64,000 bases of DNA, taken from positions 144,991 to 208,990 of the forward strand of contig MNCI01002198.1 of assembly GCA_015680685.1 (NCBI GenBank), read 5' to 3'. The DNA is from Gnetum montanum (taxonomy: Eukaryota; Streptophyta; Gnetopsida; Gnetales; Gnetaceae). Of the stretch, positions 1-12,742 are shown one piece after another. The first letter of the stretch is position 1; every line of letters begins with the position of its first letter. Under the pieces are notes generated by a model, which did no database searches, was not told where the DNA came from, and saw nothing but the letters and a program-made list of their open reading frames with translations. A program made the position numbers and the translations under genes.

Positions 1-758
1 AGTAGGAGTCCCCAAGTGAACGGATCTTTATTCGAGCAGCTTTGTACCTGAACGCAAGTTGTGTACGACAATAAAGATGAGCTTTGTGGATAAACCTTGC
101 AATGCATGGAATAGGTTTATTATCTGTTATTTCTTACATGTCATTTATTACATACATTAGCACGGCATGAGTACGACTTGGTTACGAGCATTGACGAATG
201 TGTACGGCTAACCAAGGAATTGGCTACTCATCACGATTAGATTCTCTCACCCTTGTCTCCTAGAACGCGGGATGAGTACGGATTGATTACGAGCATCTAT
301 GGATGTGTACGACTAGTCAAGGAATTGGCTGCTCATCACGCTTAGGCTAGTTAGGTGCCTCAGTACGACCACTTCGAGCATGTGCGTTACGTGTGGTGAT
401 CCCAGTAACGATTAGCGTTTGGTAGCCCCAATTGCATAGTTCAGGGTGTGTACGGTAAGTGGGAACGGATGCTGACGCTAGTTAATTTAGACTTAGGACA
501 TTAGTTAGAGTTAGTTAGTTTCTCAACCCTCCACCCTTTAGCATAGGAGAAAAATCATAAAAGACCAAAAAAATCATATACCTCGGACTTACTTAACCAT
601 ACATCGTGACAACAACAAGTAAGTCTGGGAAGACAACGAATGATTAAGCCCAAGTGTTCCATGGGGTGTTTAGGCATTTAGTCTGCGGAGTTTGACCGGA
701 TCACGCGTGCTACGCTCGTTTTGTATGGTTGAGTGTAAGGGTACCTCGCCACTCATCA
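1..758 (+). mobile_element. Athila-family LTR, truncated by the window edge
   Basis: The sequence ends in CGCCACTCATCA and matches four other LTRs in the window (28834-29680, 40823-41567, 43923-44489, 50439-51037). In this orientation that terminus is the 3' end of the LTR. The segment AGTAGGAGTCCCCAAGTGAA lies in the R/U5 part, so the 5' part is off-window. An internal imperfect duplication of about 100 bp is visible (about 163-262 and 265-365, each holding a GAGTACG...GAATTGGCTNCTCATCACG core). No primer-binding site follows at 759, so this is either a 3' LTR or a solo LTR. Its flank is the end of a copia pol on the other strand. Confidence 0.8.
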
Positions 759-849
759 ATAGGCTATAAAACCATGGATCAAATTTGTGGACCATAAGAT
801 AAGGCATACTTAATAATTCTCCAGATTTACTTTAATTGTGAAAAAAGTG

Positions 850-2168
850 CCAAAGTACTTTATAATACAAAATAGTGGACATAATTATAACATAAGCTCT
901 ACCTTCTCCAAATAAGCCCAAAAAGATTATATCATATGCTATACATACCAATTAAGTCCATGAAATTTTTGAGCTTATTTATAGTAAGATGATTAGTCAT
1001 CATGTGAGTTGGATCATCTACAATACCAATTTTTATTAGAATAATATCATCTTGAAAAATAATATGATGAAAAAAATGGTGCTTAATATCAATGTGCTTC
1101 ATTCTCTCATCTAACATCTGATTTTTAGTTAAGTGAATAGTACTTTGGCTATCAAAATGGATGATAGTTACCTATGGATTTGAATTAAGCTAAAGAAACA
1201 TATCTCTCAACCAAATGACTTTCTTAAAATCCTCTATACCTTTCATGTATTCTACCTTTGTATTATAGAATGTAACTATAATTTGCAAAGTTTCTTTCCA
1301 GCTAATTGCATAACTACCAAGAGAAAATACATGGCTAGTAAATGACCTGCTTCTGTTAAGGTCACTTGCATAGTCTGAATCAACATAAATAACCATAGTG
1401 ACTCTATTTATTCTAAATTACAAATAAGCATTAGATGTACCTCATAAATATCTTAGAATCCATTTCATTACCTATGAATTCTTACTAGGATTAGCCATAT
1501 ATGTACTCATAATGGTAAATGCATATGAAATATTAGGATCAACAAAAACCATGACATTCATAATGCTACCAACTACACTAGATTAAGGAAATTATGATAT
1601 GTATTTAATATTAAAATCTAATTGTGGTGACACAGTAGCTGAAAGCTTAAAATGAGTAGCAAGAGGAGCACTAATAGGATAGGACCTTTTCAACATAATT
1701 CTTTTGAATGATATATAACTATTTCTTTTGCTAGTTTTTGTGGATCTCCATATCAAGAATTTTCTTTACTACTTCCAAGACTTTCATTTCAAATTTAGTA
1801 CATGATTGTTCTTTCAAACTATTGATCTTAGACATATCCTTGGTGGAAATTAACATATCCTCAATATACAATAATAAATAAGTGAATGGACCATCTAAAA
1901 GTTTGTTGAAGTAGACACAACTATCATAGTTACTCCTGCTATAACCATGACTAATCATGAAAGAGTCAAAGTATTTGTACCATTTTCTAGGTGATTGTTT
2001 TAACCCATACAAAGACTTCTTTAATAAGAAAACATGGTATTCTTTACCTTTAGTTATTAAATCCTCTGGTTGATGCATATAAATTTGTTCCTCTAGCTTA
2101 CTATGTTAGAAAGTTATTTTAACATCCAACTGCTCTAATTTCAAATCATGCATGACAACCAAAGTAAG
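850..2168 (-). pseudogene. Ty1-copia pol, RT C-terminal half and RNase H (degenerate)
   Basis: Read on the minus strand, 2168 to about 1731 encodes copia reverse transcriptase: an EQLDVK block, then SLYGLKQSPRKWYK, and LLLYIEDMLIS where the family has YVDD. About 1400-930 encodes RNase H, with YVDSDYASDLNRSRS, then ISWKETLQ, and a C-terminal KHIDIKHHF...TNHL block. Stops and frameshifts break it. The N-terminal half of the same RT lies at 7981-8230; the two halves are separated by an inserted block. The reverse transcriptase copied element RNA to DNA; this copy is dead. Positions 759-850 are probably the element's 3' untranslated part. Confidence 0.85.
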
Positions 2169-2799
2169 TGTTGTGACATTTTGACCATTAATGGAGGAGG
2201 GCTTCAGTCTTGCTTCCTCTACTTGATAAGAAATGGGAAATGTTTACATGATATTCAATAACTCTTTGTATACATGTGTGATAAGATTAAGCTAAGCTAA
2301 GATTTGTAGCATTATATTTGTGTGAAAAACAAGCCCTAATTGAAGAAAACTCTAGGGGAAGTTTAATAGAGATACTATGAAGATTAAAGTCTTCATCATA
2401 GAAATTTTTTTGGGATAAAAGTTTTTAAAGTTGAGTAAATAGTCCCAAAATATTCTACTCTACTAATCACATAAGCCCATAAGCTTCAATTAGTTTAATG
2501 AACTAGGGTTTTGAATTAAGTCTAATATTGCATGGAAAAAATTGAATTAGCTATAAATGATAGAGCTTACATGAGTCTAATCTGGCTTAAGCACATGGTT
2601 TTTCTATCTGCTAGTTAAGATGAGATCGTCAATAATGGAATCATATAGCCTAAGGATTAGTTTCATCTGATAGGAGATTGGCATTAGAACAAATAGCTAA
2701 GTATGAAAAGAAACCCTTATTTTAGGAAAAAGAGCTTGATCCAAATCCAAAAATGGATTCATTCAGCATGCTTGCCATATAAACTTATAGAGGAGGCTC

Positions 2800-4020
2800 A
2801 TAGAACCAAAAATAGTCTCTACACAATGACTCTACTTAACTTAGCTTTGTGAGATTAACGTGTATGAAAAACTAAGATTAGCTTCGTGTATATCTTATAT
2901 GACATGTAAGCTATTAGATGAAGTAAGTTAGTAGAGCCAAGAATTGGTTCTATGCCAAGTGTAGGAAATGGTTCTCCCAGGTCATATCTATTTGGATGGA
3001 AGATCCATAAAGTAGAAAAATTATTCTACTAGGAAATACACTTGTTAGCTTTGCCACATTAGCTTTGGGGAGAGGGTGTTGTTTGAAAAGTAAAAATTCA
3101 GCCTTACAAATGAATTTGAAATTGGTTCTATAAATCACATTAGCTTTGGAAACCAATGAGCTCATTAAGATGCATCTTAAAGATACTATGCCATGTTAGC
3201 TTCTATATGATGCTAGTTTGTAGGGCCAAAAATTAGTTCTCCAAAGAAAAGCCAAGATGGTTCTATGAGCCATGTCAAGATGAACAGAGCTCATCTTGGA
3301 TCCACCAAGAATTATACATGCGCACATTTTATTTTTTAATCTAGGTCAACAAAGGACATGTCACAACATGTAGACTAGGAAATTAGTTCTACAAAGAAGC
3401 TCGAATTCATTTTGCCACATTAGCTCCTTTGTAGAACAATTGTATAGAATCTAATTTTGGTTCTATGAATAGGCTTAATATTAGTTATATGAGCCATGTC
3501 ATTAGAGTATATTGAAATAAGCTTATATCTACAGGTAAGCACAAAAATAGCTCTACCATGTTAGCTTTCATACAATCTCATAGAACCAAAATACATGTGA
3601 GCTCTAAAATGGTTCTACAAGTCACATAAGCACCAAAGGTATAAAGCTTAGATATGGAGCCTAGTATAGATTATTCTACACATTGAAAATTATAATTTTA
3701 TTTAGATCAACTAAGCTTATCATATAAATTTTTGAGAATTTAAAGAAACTCAAAAGCCATGTAAACTCAAGATAGAAGAAAAGCTTGTAGAACCAAAAGT
3801 GGTTCTATGAATCTACTCTACTAGTTAGCTACAAAGCTACTTTGCCATGTCAACTGTTTTGTAGAGCAAGTTTGTAGAGCATGAATATGGTTTTGTGAAT
3901 AAGCTTAAAATCATTCTACCATGTCATCTCCTTTATAGAAAAAATTTGTAGAACCAAAATTAAACTTTATAAGTAGGTTAAAAAATGGTTCTACAAGCTG
4001 ACATTAGCACTAAGATTATA
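2800..4020. repeat. Degenerate tandem-like repeats with a palindromic core
   Basis: The phrase GTAGAACCAAAANTGGTTCTATGA recurs in decayed forms roughly every 100-150 bases (near 2812, 2935, 3220, 3260, 3385, 3455, 3585, 3790, 3945). It is usually followed by CCATGTTAGCTT-like text. The core AGAACCAA/TTGGTTCT is an inverted repeat. No coding potential is visible here or in 2180-2800. Confidence 0.5.
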
Positions 4021-4399
4021 AGAATAGATTAAGATGTTGAGCCTACACCCTTGAGCTTTTAAAGAGGTAGCTTAATGAAATCAAAGCTTACAACATGTGT
4101 TGAGGGTTGGGTTGAATAGCCTATCTAAAATTAGTGAATTAAAGAAAAGAGATCTGAAAATAAGCAGAATCTAGGTAGATTTCCAACATGCACTCATTAA
4201 CAAGTAGAGCTTAGAGCTGAAGCAGAGTTAAAAGCTAAAATAGAGTCGAAAGTAGAGATATAGTAGTCATTAAAGCATGAAGAAAAGCTCTAGAATCGTC
4301 ACAAAATCCTTTAGAAAAAATAGCCATCACACAGAGAAAGAAGAGCTATTCCAAATGTTTCAAGATGATACTTTTTCTTTCTTAGCACACTTGAAGTAA

Positions 4400-6620
4400 T
4401 GCAATTTGAATATCTCTAGGCTTCGACAATCGATTGATGTCACATGATTAGAGCTAGAAGTGAAAGAGTTAGACCTATTTAGCTTTGAGGAAGACCATGA
4501 TTTAATAGAAAAATTAGGCTTTTAGTCTATAGAATCAATGGAAGAATGATGAGGGGTATATGAGAAAATAGGGCTCCATAAGCTTGGTTTTAGGCCCCCA
4601 GATAACCGTTTTAGAGATGTTTTGAATTTCCTAATAATGGAAATAATTTATGAAAAAGACAAGTTGCAATTTAAGGGGAGCATAGAGTACTATATCAACA
4701 TCAATGTTAAGAAGGCATACAAGCTCTATGGGATAATAGAAATTATTGAAATAGATGTTCATTAGTACAATGAGAAGGTGCTAAGCCGCATGTTTTGGAA
4801 TCATTCTAAATCTGGGAAGACCATGAAGCTATCATCAACTAATTTAACAAAGGCCTTGGTATACAAGAATGGCATTCTATAGGCTTCAAAGCTTAGTTTT
4901 TCTCACATGATTTTTATTTTAGCTTTATATTTTTGTTCTAGCTATGAGATTAATACAGTTGCCGATGGTTGTGTTTAGGCTTGGGTTGCTATAGAGAATA
5001 AAAGACATTTCTTTTCTAATGAATATTTGAATGGTGCATTATAGTAGAGCTTGTTCGAAATTCATGAGAAAGTGATTCAATTGAGTCTTAGTTCATTTTT
5101 ATTAGATTGTTTGTTATGTAAAGTTCACAAACTCGAGATAACAACCCTAATTTTTATTGACTATGCATCATAGAAAAAAGCTCATCTAGAGGACCCCTAT
5201 TATGACTTCTTTATAGTTATCTACTAGAGAAGCTAGTTTGTTGCATAGGCTCTAGAGTTTTTGATGACTTGTATTTATTCCCATTTAATCAAGTTAATTT
5301 TAGGATTTTTTCCATCAATAGTTGATTGGCAGGTTATTAATGGAATAAAGGTTATGTCATGGAGTTGTCTTTCTACATGCTTGCTACATCAAAATCCTCA
5401 TGGTAGGTTTTGAAGGGAAGGCCTTCAAGTTAACAAGGTTTGTGGCTTCTTACTTAGTAGGCTTAGAAGTTAGGCGTCAGATGTAGGAAGGCCCTCTACA
5501 ACATGATTACAAGCATAAGGAGGTTTTCCCTCTAAAATTTGACTTTTGGAAAATTATTTATTTAGGGCATTTGAGAGTAATGGATAGAAGGTACTGAGAA
5601 TAATATAGCGCTCCTATAGCTTTGAAAAGAATATACATCACTGCCAAGACTAGAAAGGTTCATTAGTTAGATGATATTGATGTAGTGTATCTTAGAGTGA
5701 CTGATAGGAAGGTAAATTAAGCTAAAGATGAAGCTCCAACATAGCTGAAGAAGAACCTATCAATGAATTTTTTAGCTGTAGCTTATGATGCACCAATTAT
5801 TGGAGTATGTAGATGGATGAGCGAAGAGATCATCCTTTAGCTAGAGATTTCTTAGAAGAGCGTTTAGCTCAAATGGAGAAAAATTATTTTTCTTAAAGCT
5901 TGTTAGAACTAGATAATACAATGCTTGATGAAAGGTTTTCTCTTGATGGAGTTGAATATGCAAGATGCAGAGTCATGAGGAAAGCTAGAGTTGAGTAAGC
6001 TAGGGCCAAGAAATAGCTATAGCAACAACAGCTACAAGAGCAACAAAGATTAAAAGAGCTACAATGGCATTAGCTACTAGAATAGTAGAAATTGACAAAG
6101 CTATAACTACAGTAGTAACAAAAGAAGGAAGGAGAAAGCTCATCATCTACCCTTACTATCCTTAATTTCCATTTAGGGGACTTAAGGAAAGAAGCATAAT
6201 GATCTTTCAAGATCAAAGAAAAGGAAGAGAGAATTATATTGACCCAGAAGCTTTCCATTAAGCCTAAAATAGAAGCTAGTATCATGTTCTAATACAAAGA
6301 AGATGACCCAAGAATAGTGAAGCATAAGCTTATGATGTCACATGAAGACATATCAGAAACCATAGCGACTTTGATCAAGAATATGAGGTAGATAGCTGGT
6401 AGTCAGATAGCCAACGTTAAAGAGTTTCTATTATAGAATGAACAACTTAAGGGAAGAAAATGAATAGCTAAAAGAAATGATAACCATCAAGGAATCATTG
6501 CTAGAAAATAAAAAATAAGAAGTAGTGTAGATAAAGAAAAGATTAGTTATCACTATATCAGAATGTGAATAGGCCAAAAAGAAAAAAGCCCTAGATTATT
6601 CTTACCTAGCTCTATCATAT
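4400..6620 (+). pseudogene. Decayed extra ORF of a plant retroelement, unknown function
   Basis: One frame from about 4537 to 5410 reads as protein interrupted almost only by TAG (nine, plus TGA): for example YEKIGLHKLGFRPPDNRF, NEKVLSRMFWNHSKSGKTMK, YLNGAL. From about 5820 coding texture resumes with ARDFLEERLAQMEKNYFS, a Gln-rich run (QQQLQEQQRLKELQ near 6025) and a Lys/Glu-rich probable coiled coil near 6440-6600. The arrangement of an N-terminal conserved block followed by Q-rich and coiled-coil tails resembles extra ORFs carried by plant LTR elements, and comparable blocks occur at 18.6, 54.6 and 62.9 kb. No enzymatic motif was recognised. Positions 6620-7790 hold only AT-rich sequence. 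Confidence 0.45.
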
Positions 6621-7980
6621 TTTTAAGACATAATTACTAAAGTTAATTACAACAAATAATGGTTATGAGAGATTGAAGAAGAAATTGTTGAAATTAAAGG
6701 AAAATAAGCTATTTTTGTAGAAATGGAGAGAAGAGCCTAGGAGCTATATACCCTACCCAAAGCGAAAACAGAAGTTCTACTATCATGCAAACAAGGATTT
6801 TTCGATGGATGATGATTAAAGTTATAGGAATTACACATGACACTAATGAAAAGAAGCTTAATTTGGAATAGGATTATTCTAGTGTAAGAGCTATGCTAAT
6901 GAAAATAACTAGTTCAATAACAAAATTAGATTTAGGTAGGTTAGGGCTAAGGATGTTTTTAAAGGGCATAATAGTGTAGAACCAAATACAATGAATCAAG
7001 CCATTAAAGTTCTTCTCAATTATGGGAAACTAACATAATATTATTAGTAGAAGAATTTTAGATTTAGAAGATGAGAAGAACTTATTTAGAGGCTAAATAG
7101 TTGTAACTACTAGAGGTTGCTATATAAAGCCTAGAGTAGGTTTATTTAAGAATGATCTTGGGGAACAGGAAAGTTGGGAGGAATTAACTCTTGTATTGTG
7201 ACATTTTAAAGTTCAAAATTAATTAAGCTCATTTACTTCTATTCACTGAGTTATTTATATTTTTCTCTATTTTATCATCATTGCTTAGCTAGTAATTGAG
7301 ATCATAGTATGCCTTATAGTTCATTTCTTGAAATTGATAAATTGCTTGTTTTTGGTATTGTTAACTAATTTGAACAACTTTATTTTCCAAAGTATTCACT
7401 CATGTTAATAAAATCTCATCTCAATGTTGAAGATTTTATGTAATTTTACTATCATACTTTTCAAAATCCATTGAATCTTGCTTTTTTTTCTATTACTTAT
7501 CATAGAATTTGTCTCTAGGAAAGATTGTCAACAAATTTGTTGAATTGTACTTAAGCATTAGATAAATGATACTTAGGATAGGTAGTTAATGATCAAGATT
7601 ATGTAGACTAAGTAGCTTTGATATATCTGGAAAATTTTTGCTTATAGAATAGAGTAAAAATGGGCTAAATCTTTTCACTAAAGTATAATTAGCTGATAAA
7701 ACTCTAAAAACATAATATTGTAAAATTTAAAGCTAATGGTAGCTCAAAACGCATAGTTCTCTGTAACTATTGAGTTATTTGGAGGTATCTAGGCCTTGAT
7801 CTTTCCAGAGATCAACAAACATGTAAAATCGAGTTTTGAAAGAAGTCTCATCCTTGTGATTGTCATTACAAGGAAGAGATAAATGTTGGTGCTAAGAGGA
7901 GCTTTTCCCTGTATTGGCTTCTTGTTGTTAGGAAAGGAATAAGAAAACATAGATAGTCCAAAATTATCTCCAATAGTAAG

Positions 7981-9045
7981 TAAGACAAAAATGGATCTAT
8001 GCTTCACTATAAGAGAAAACCCATCATTAAAGTCAACTCTTTGAGCTTGATTGTAGTCTTTAGCCACTAGCCATGCCTTGTACCTAAGATATTCAGCTCT
8101 TGGGATCCCTTATTTTCTTTTAAGGAGAAATTTACAACCAACTATTTTATGTCCTTTGGAGAGTTTCACCAACTTTCAAGTATCATTCTTATGAAGAGAC
8201 TTAACTTCTTCCTGCATAGAAATCAATCACTTAGTGAAATCATTTCAAGAAAGAACCTCTAAATGTGTGGAAGATTCACCATTACAATTTATCTCTTGTA
8301 TTATTGCTAAAGCATATGCCATTAATTTTGAATTAGTAGATCCTTGTGAACATCTAATTTCTCTCCTTTCTTTATGGTTGACAATGCAATATGGCTCATC
8401 TTGCGCCTTGTCTTCTTTTTCTTGTACATCTTCAATTAAACTTAGTGACTGAAGTGGCTAGGTTGAGAAGAAATATTTTGTGAAGTTGATGCTCTATCAA
8501 CCTCTAACTCTACTTTCTTAAATAAACTCTTCTCACTTATATCAAAAGAAATAAAGAACTCTCTCCTTAGGGTAAAGTAAGGAATATTCATAAAAATAAC
8601 ATTGTTACTAGCCAGTCTTAGATAACTTAGAATTATGACACCACAATCTATATCCTTGAATACTTGATTAATAACCAAGGAAGATGCATTTCTTATATCC
8701 TAATTTATCATTATTAACATGTGCAAATGTAGGATCTTTATTTATTTGTAGATTAAAAGAATTGATATGTTTACTAGATCATACCTCCTTTGGAATCTTA
8801 AGATTGACAAATGCATTAGGAGAGTGATTCATCAAATAACTAGTTTTTGAGAGTGCCTCTACCCAAATATCCTTAGATAGGCAAAAATTAGAGAGCATGT
8901 AATGAGCTCTCTCCAAAAGGATTCTATTCATGTGCTTAGCCACATCATTCTGTTGTGAAGTTCTAGTGACTGGGTGATGCCTAACAAAGCATTTATTCTT
9001 GTATAATTCATTAAAATAACCTCCATAAAATTTCTTCATTGTTCT
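7981..9045 (-). pseudogene. Ty1-copia pol, integrase C-terminal part and RT N-terminal part
   Basis: On the minus strand, 9039-8779 matches copia integrase (VRHHPVTRTSQQNDVAKHMN, LLERAHYMLSN, LMNHSPNAF). 8680-8440 is the variable linker. 8230-7981 is the start of RT (VGCKFLLKRK, LVAKDYNQAQRVDFNDGFS, VKHRSIFVLL). The RT frame then jumps to 2163, so this block and 850-2168 were one gene. Integrase inserted the cDNA and RT made it. Several stops and a frameshift make the copy non-functional. The 5' part of the element (gag, protease, integrase core) was not found upstream of 9045. Confidence 0.85.
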
Positions 9046-10450
9046 TGCTTTCTTTTCCTTTTACTCTATTTTCTATTATCTTTTCCTCAATATTTGTTGA
9101 AGAATTGTCTTAAACTAGGAAGTGCAGGAAGGGTGTAACTCACAGTTGCTTGAAGTGTCATTGTGAGCCTAATTATGAGATGCGATCACCTTAGAGTTCA
9201 CTTTGTTGAAGTTTGGCACCTGTGATGGAGTGTGGCTCACAGTTTGCAATAAATTGGAATTCATGTTTTCAAGTTTTAGATAGTGCAGATGCTTGTGACC
9301 TGTAGTACACTATATTGTAATGTTAATTTCTTAGATTTTAGAATAGTGCAACAAGATGTGACATAGAGTTTTTCATAACTTCAAAATTATTAAAAGTTTT
9401 CACTGGCATGTTGCAATGGGTTATGACTCATAGTTAATTGCAACGTGATTAAAAACACAAAAAAAAAAGTAGTTTCACAAAACAAAAAAATCATTTTGTA
9501 TCGCAGAGCACCACAAGATACATCAAAAAGTTGAAGTGAGCTTTCATTGGGTGCATAGCTACTAGATCTAATCTCTAAGCCTTCTTCCCTTTGCAAAATG
9601 CCTAATGTAGGTCTCAAATCTCTTGTTTTGATGAATTTTTCTTCTTAGACTTTATGTTGAGAGAAAAATTACAGCATCATTATTTTTTGTGGAGAATACT
9701 AAACATTTAAGCTATAAACTTTGGATTTTTGATGTCTTCCTTTACATTCTAATGTTTTTTATTTACTATTTCAAGCATTTTTTGTGTTTTTGAGTTCTAT
9801 ATAAAACTAAGATTTTGTGTTTCTTTAAACTTTTAGAAGCTCGTAGTTCTTACTTAATACATAGTTAGAAGCTAAGATAAACAATAGTAGGGTATGTGCA
9901 TGAGCAATGAGAATTGAAATTTTATTACTAGTGGATATTATGTTTTATTGTAGCTATGTTGGTTTGTAAAAAGTTCAATATCAACTTGCATTTTCTCCAA
10001 GCTAGAGATGGAAAAATAATAAATTCAATTCGAGGTTTACTTAATAGTATGATATTCAATGTTCTAGTCTTTGTGCACTACATTTATGCTATAGTAGTAA
10101 ATCCATTATCCATTGCTAAATAAATTCCTTATTACATAATTCAAAATTTTCCTTCTACTGTGAATAGTTATTGTCCATCTTTGCACTAGGCATGTACGTT
10201 GAGAACAATGTAGACCTTGTTGGAGATGCTAACATTATTGAGATTTGGGAACTACTGGTATAGATTTGTACAGTCGTTTTGTACTTTTTGTAATTCATTT
10301 ACATTATGTTATTTGTAATTTTGATATTATGCCTGTTATTGTATTCTATTTCATGTTCTCTTTTATGCATCATATTATTATTGTATGTGTATTGATGTTC
10401 CTTGTAGTAAGGAACTTCTTGCATGTCCTAGCACAAGAGAGGATGTACTA
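9046..10450. other. AT-rich spacer with weak short repeats
   Basis: No gene was recognised. Between about 9125 and 9450 a phrase like GTGTGGCTCACAGTTTGCAA recurs four or five times in degenerate form at 60-95 base spacing. The rest is AT-rich; short frames here have no recognisable similarity. Confidence 0.4.
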
Positions 10451-10642
10451 ATGGTCAATCTTCAACAACTACAGATTCAATAGCATAGAGATGTGCTTAG
10501 GAGAAGGAGCAAGAACAATCTCATAAGGAGCACATGGAGTATTTGGAGTGTGAGTGTTAGGAGGTGAAGTTTCCTATAGTGCCATTGAGGGCACCTAGGA
10601 ACTTTAAGCCCCTTATGGAACTAGTGAATTCACTAGTTTTAT
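10451..10642 (+). pseudogene. Left part of the ORF split by the Tat element
   Basis: The last ~55 codons before 10643 read in one frame (KEHMEYLECE, RAPRNFKPLMELVNSL) with one TAG. The frame stops where the LTR begins and continues without shift at 62691, after a second TTTAT. An ATG at 10451 is in another frame, so a small indel may lie between. Function unknown; see the right part at 62691-63885, which identifies it as an extra ORF of a plant retroelement. The 5 bases 10638-10642 are the left target-site copy. Confidence 0.5.
10638..10642 (+). repeat. Target-site duplication, left copy (TTTAT)
   Basis: TTTAT precedes TGAAACACC at 10643 and is found again at 62686-62690 directly after the matching LTR end GCTACA. 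It is short and AT-rich, but it is supported by the ORF that runs on across it. Confidence 0.6.
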
Positions 10643-12737
10643 TGAAACACCATAAAATTTCAGGACCTTGATGCCTTAGCAGAGTCTTGAAATTTAGGCA
10701 AAGAGTTCCACAAGTGTAGCATCATGATGGACTGTTCAAACAATGTAGGCATTGAGGGTAGACTGCATAGTCCGGCAAGTTTTCTATTGCCCAGGTTGAC
10801 AGGCCTGCTGGACTCTCCAGCCTACCCAACTAGACAATTGACCCGGTTGACAGCCTACCCAGGGACCATGTTAGGAGTTGTCAAAAGTGTTTAGGATGAG
10901 CTAAATAGTTTAGCAAGTTTTCTAACATAGAAATCTACTACGTTGCGCAGCGTAGCAAGCCTTGAGGAGAATAATTAGATGTCAAAGATGAAAATTTATA
11001 TAAAGCCAGTCTTCCAAAGCATTTGCCCTATTTCATCCCTAAAGCGTGAGCAATATGGTGTAACAGAATATGGTGAATTTTGTGAAGAATTATCTCCATT
11101 TGTGTGCTATGCTAGGCAGCGTAGCACAACGTAGCAGGGATATACTTCAACAACACTCCTACTCGGGTAGCTTAGATAGAGTAAAAGCACTTGCCCCTAC
11201 TTCAACCGTCAAACAAGCTTGCTTTGCTAACACACCAAGACATGGCAAATCTCCCATGAAAAAATGTTTGCAAAAATTAGTCAGGGTTCGGCCAACATTG
11301 GATGCTACGCCATGCTACGCTATGCAACGTAGCACAATGTAGCAAGGATAGAACGCACAAAGGCCCCTTTGCCAAGTGACTCCAGTAAGAGAATAGCACT
11401 TGGCAATGCTTTGGCCTCCAAAACTGCCTGTTCCACTTAGCCCTCATGCCTCAAGAAAAGTTTCTTGATAAAACATTGCAAATTAAACAAGGATGCATGT
11501 CACATTGGCTAGTACGCTGTTCTACATTGCATAGCGTAGCAAGGATGCAAAACAACAAAATGCCCCAAGGATGAACTTAGCAAGTCTGAAGGTTTTCTAG
11601 CATGGAAGATAAAGTATCAATTGTTTGCCTAACCAAGCCTTAGATAGATGCCCTCAGCTTCTAGGTAAGACTCCTTTCAAGATCGGCAGCTATGCTATGC
11701 TACGCTACATATCGTAGCATGCAATTACGCTACGCCAACACGATGGACAACATAAGTAATGTAACACTTACATGGAGGCATCAAGACGTTTTCAGTTAGC
11801 TCTAAAACTTATTGGAAATGATCATTCTCACCCTGGCATCTCTTTGGTGGACAAAATCAGCAAGTTTGCTTCATTTTGCATACCCCTAGTCAATCCCCAA
11901 AATTGTCCCTAGGCTTGACCTTGCTCAGCAAAAGTAGGGAAGACATAGTCTTGGAGCATAGACTTCATTTTGCTTTCATTGTTGGTATGCTTTTTGGATT
12001 TTGGCACATGCATTTTCAGTAATATCGTCACAATGTAACAGGGTTCACATCTAGCATCACACACCTACATAGCATAGCCATGCTTGCACCTTGCGGGACC
12101 CAGGACACATGGCATCCAAACGACGTTTTTCTCCTGCTCTTAGCCCTATGAATACCCTGGCGAACAATGTTCAAAGGGTTGGCTTTTGGAGAGCATAGTT
12201 GGCATTTTTAGCATTCTGGTTAGCTTTGAGCATTCTAGTTAACTTTAGACATCCTTTTGTGGGTCTAGCATTTTGACACTTTGGCAAGTAGATTGGCAAG
12301 CAGAAGAATCTTGAGTAGCGAGCTATTGGCTATAGTTCAGGGACCTATGACCACACTGCTTTGTTGTAAGTTGTGCCATTCCAGTGTTGCATATTTAGTT
12401 GTACGCTTTGCAACAAAACAAAGATTAGATCTTCCATCTTAGGGTAGTGCATTTTCTCACCCAAGTCTCTTTTATTCTTTGTTTACTATCATTGCATTTT
12501 GCACTACTTTTATTATCTTGCATTTGTCAATCATCGCTTCACGTGCATGCATCGCTTCTAAAACAAATGTTTACGAAAAGTTAAGTTACATCGATTAAGT
12601 GCTTGTCTAATCAACCAGATCATTAAGGGCACACCATTTTCATTTTTCTCTAGCATGACCCTCGCATGGATCCGGGGTTAAACTATATGCCCGACAACCT
12701 CTCGGTGTTCCAACCACCGATGTTTTTGGTCGCTGCA
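10643..12737 (+). mobile_element. 5' LTR of a Tat/Ogre-like Ty3-gypsy element (copy 1)
   Basis: It begins TGAAACACCATAAAATTTCAGG, ends GGTCGCTGCA, and matches 25751-27863 and 60544-62685 along its length (2.1 kb). The TATA position near 12146 reads CTATGAATA; the other copies have CTATAAATA, so this promoter has lost one base. Five short inverted repeats built from GCTACGC/GCGTAGC sit near 10935, 11105, 11300, 11515 and 11695. It is followed by the putative primer-binding site and gag, so it acts as the 5' LTR. Confidence 0.9.
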
Positions 12738-12742
12738 GTTTT

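Larger units (their letters stand above)
2169..7975. mobile_element. 5.8-kb insertion inside the copia RT
   Basis: The copia RT frame stops at 2169 and resumes at 7976. Both junctions carry GTAAG (2164-2168 and 7976-7980), as expected of a target-site duplication. The ends are TGTTGTGACA and CTCCAATA. The inverted termini TGTTG/CAATA are near the TG...CA of an LTR element if one base has mutated. A second TGTGACATTTT occurs near 7196 and may mark the start of a diverged second LTR, but I could not align two long LTRs. The interior holds a degenerate repeat array, a decayed plus-strand ORF and a TATA-like CTATATAAAG near 7120. Class uncertain. Confidence 0.6.
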
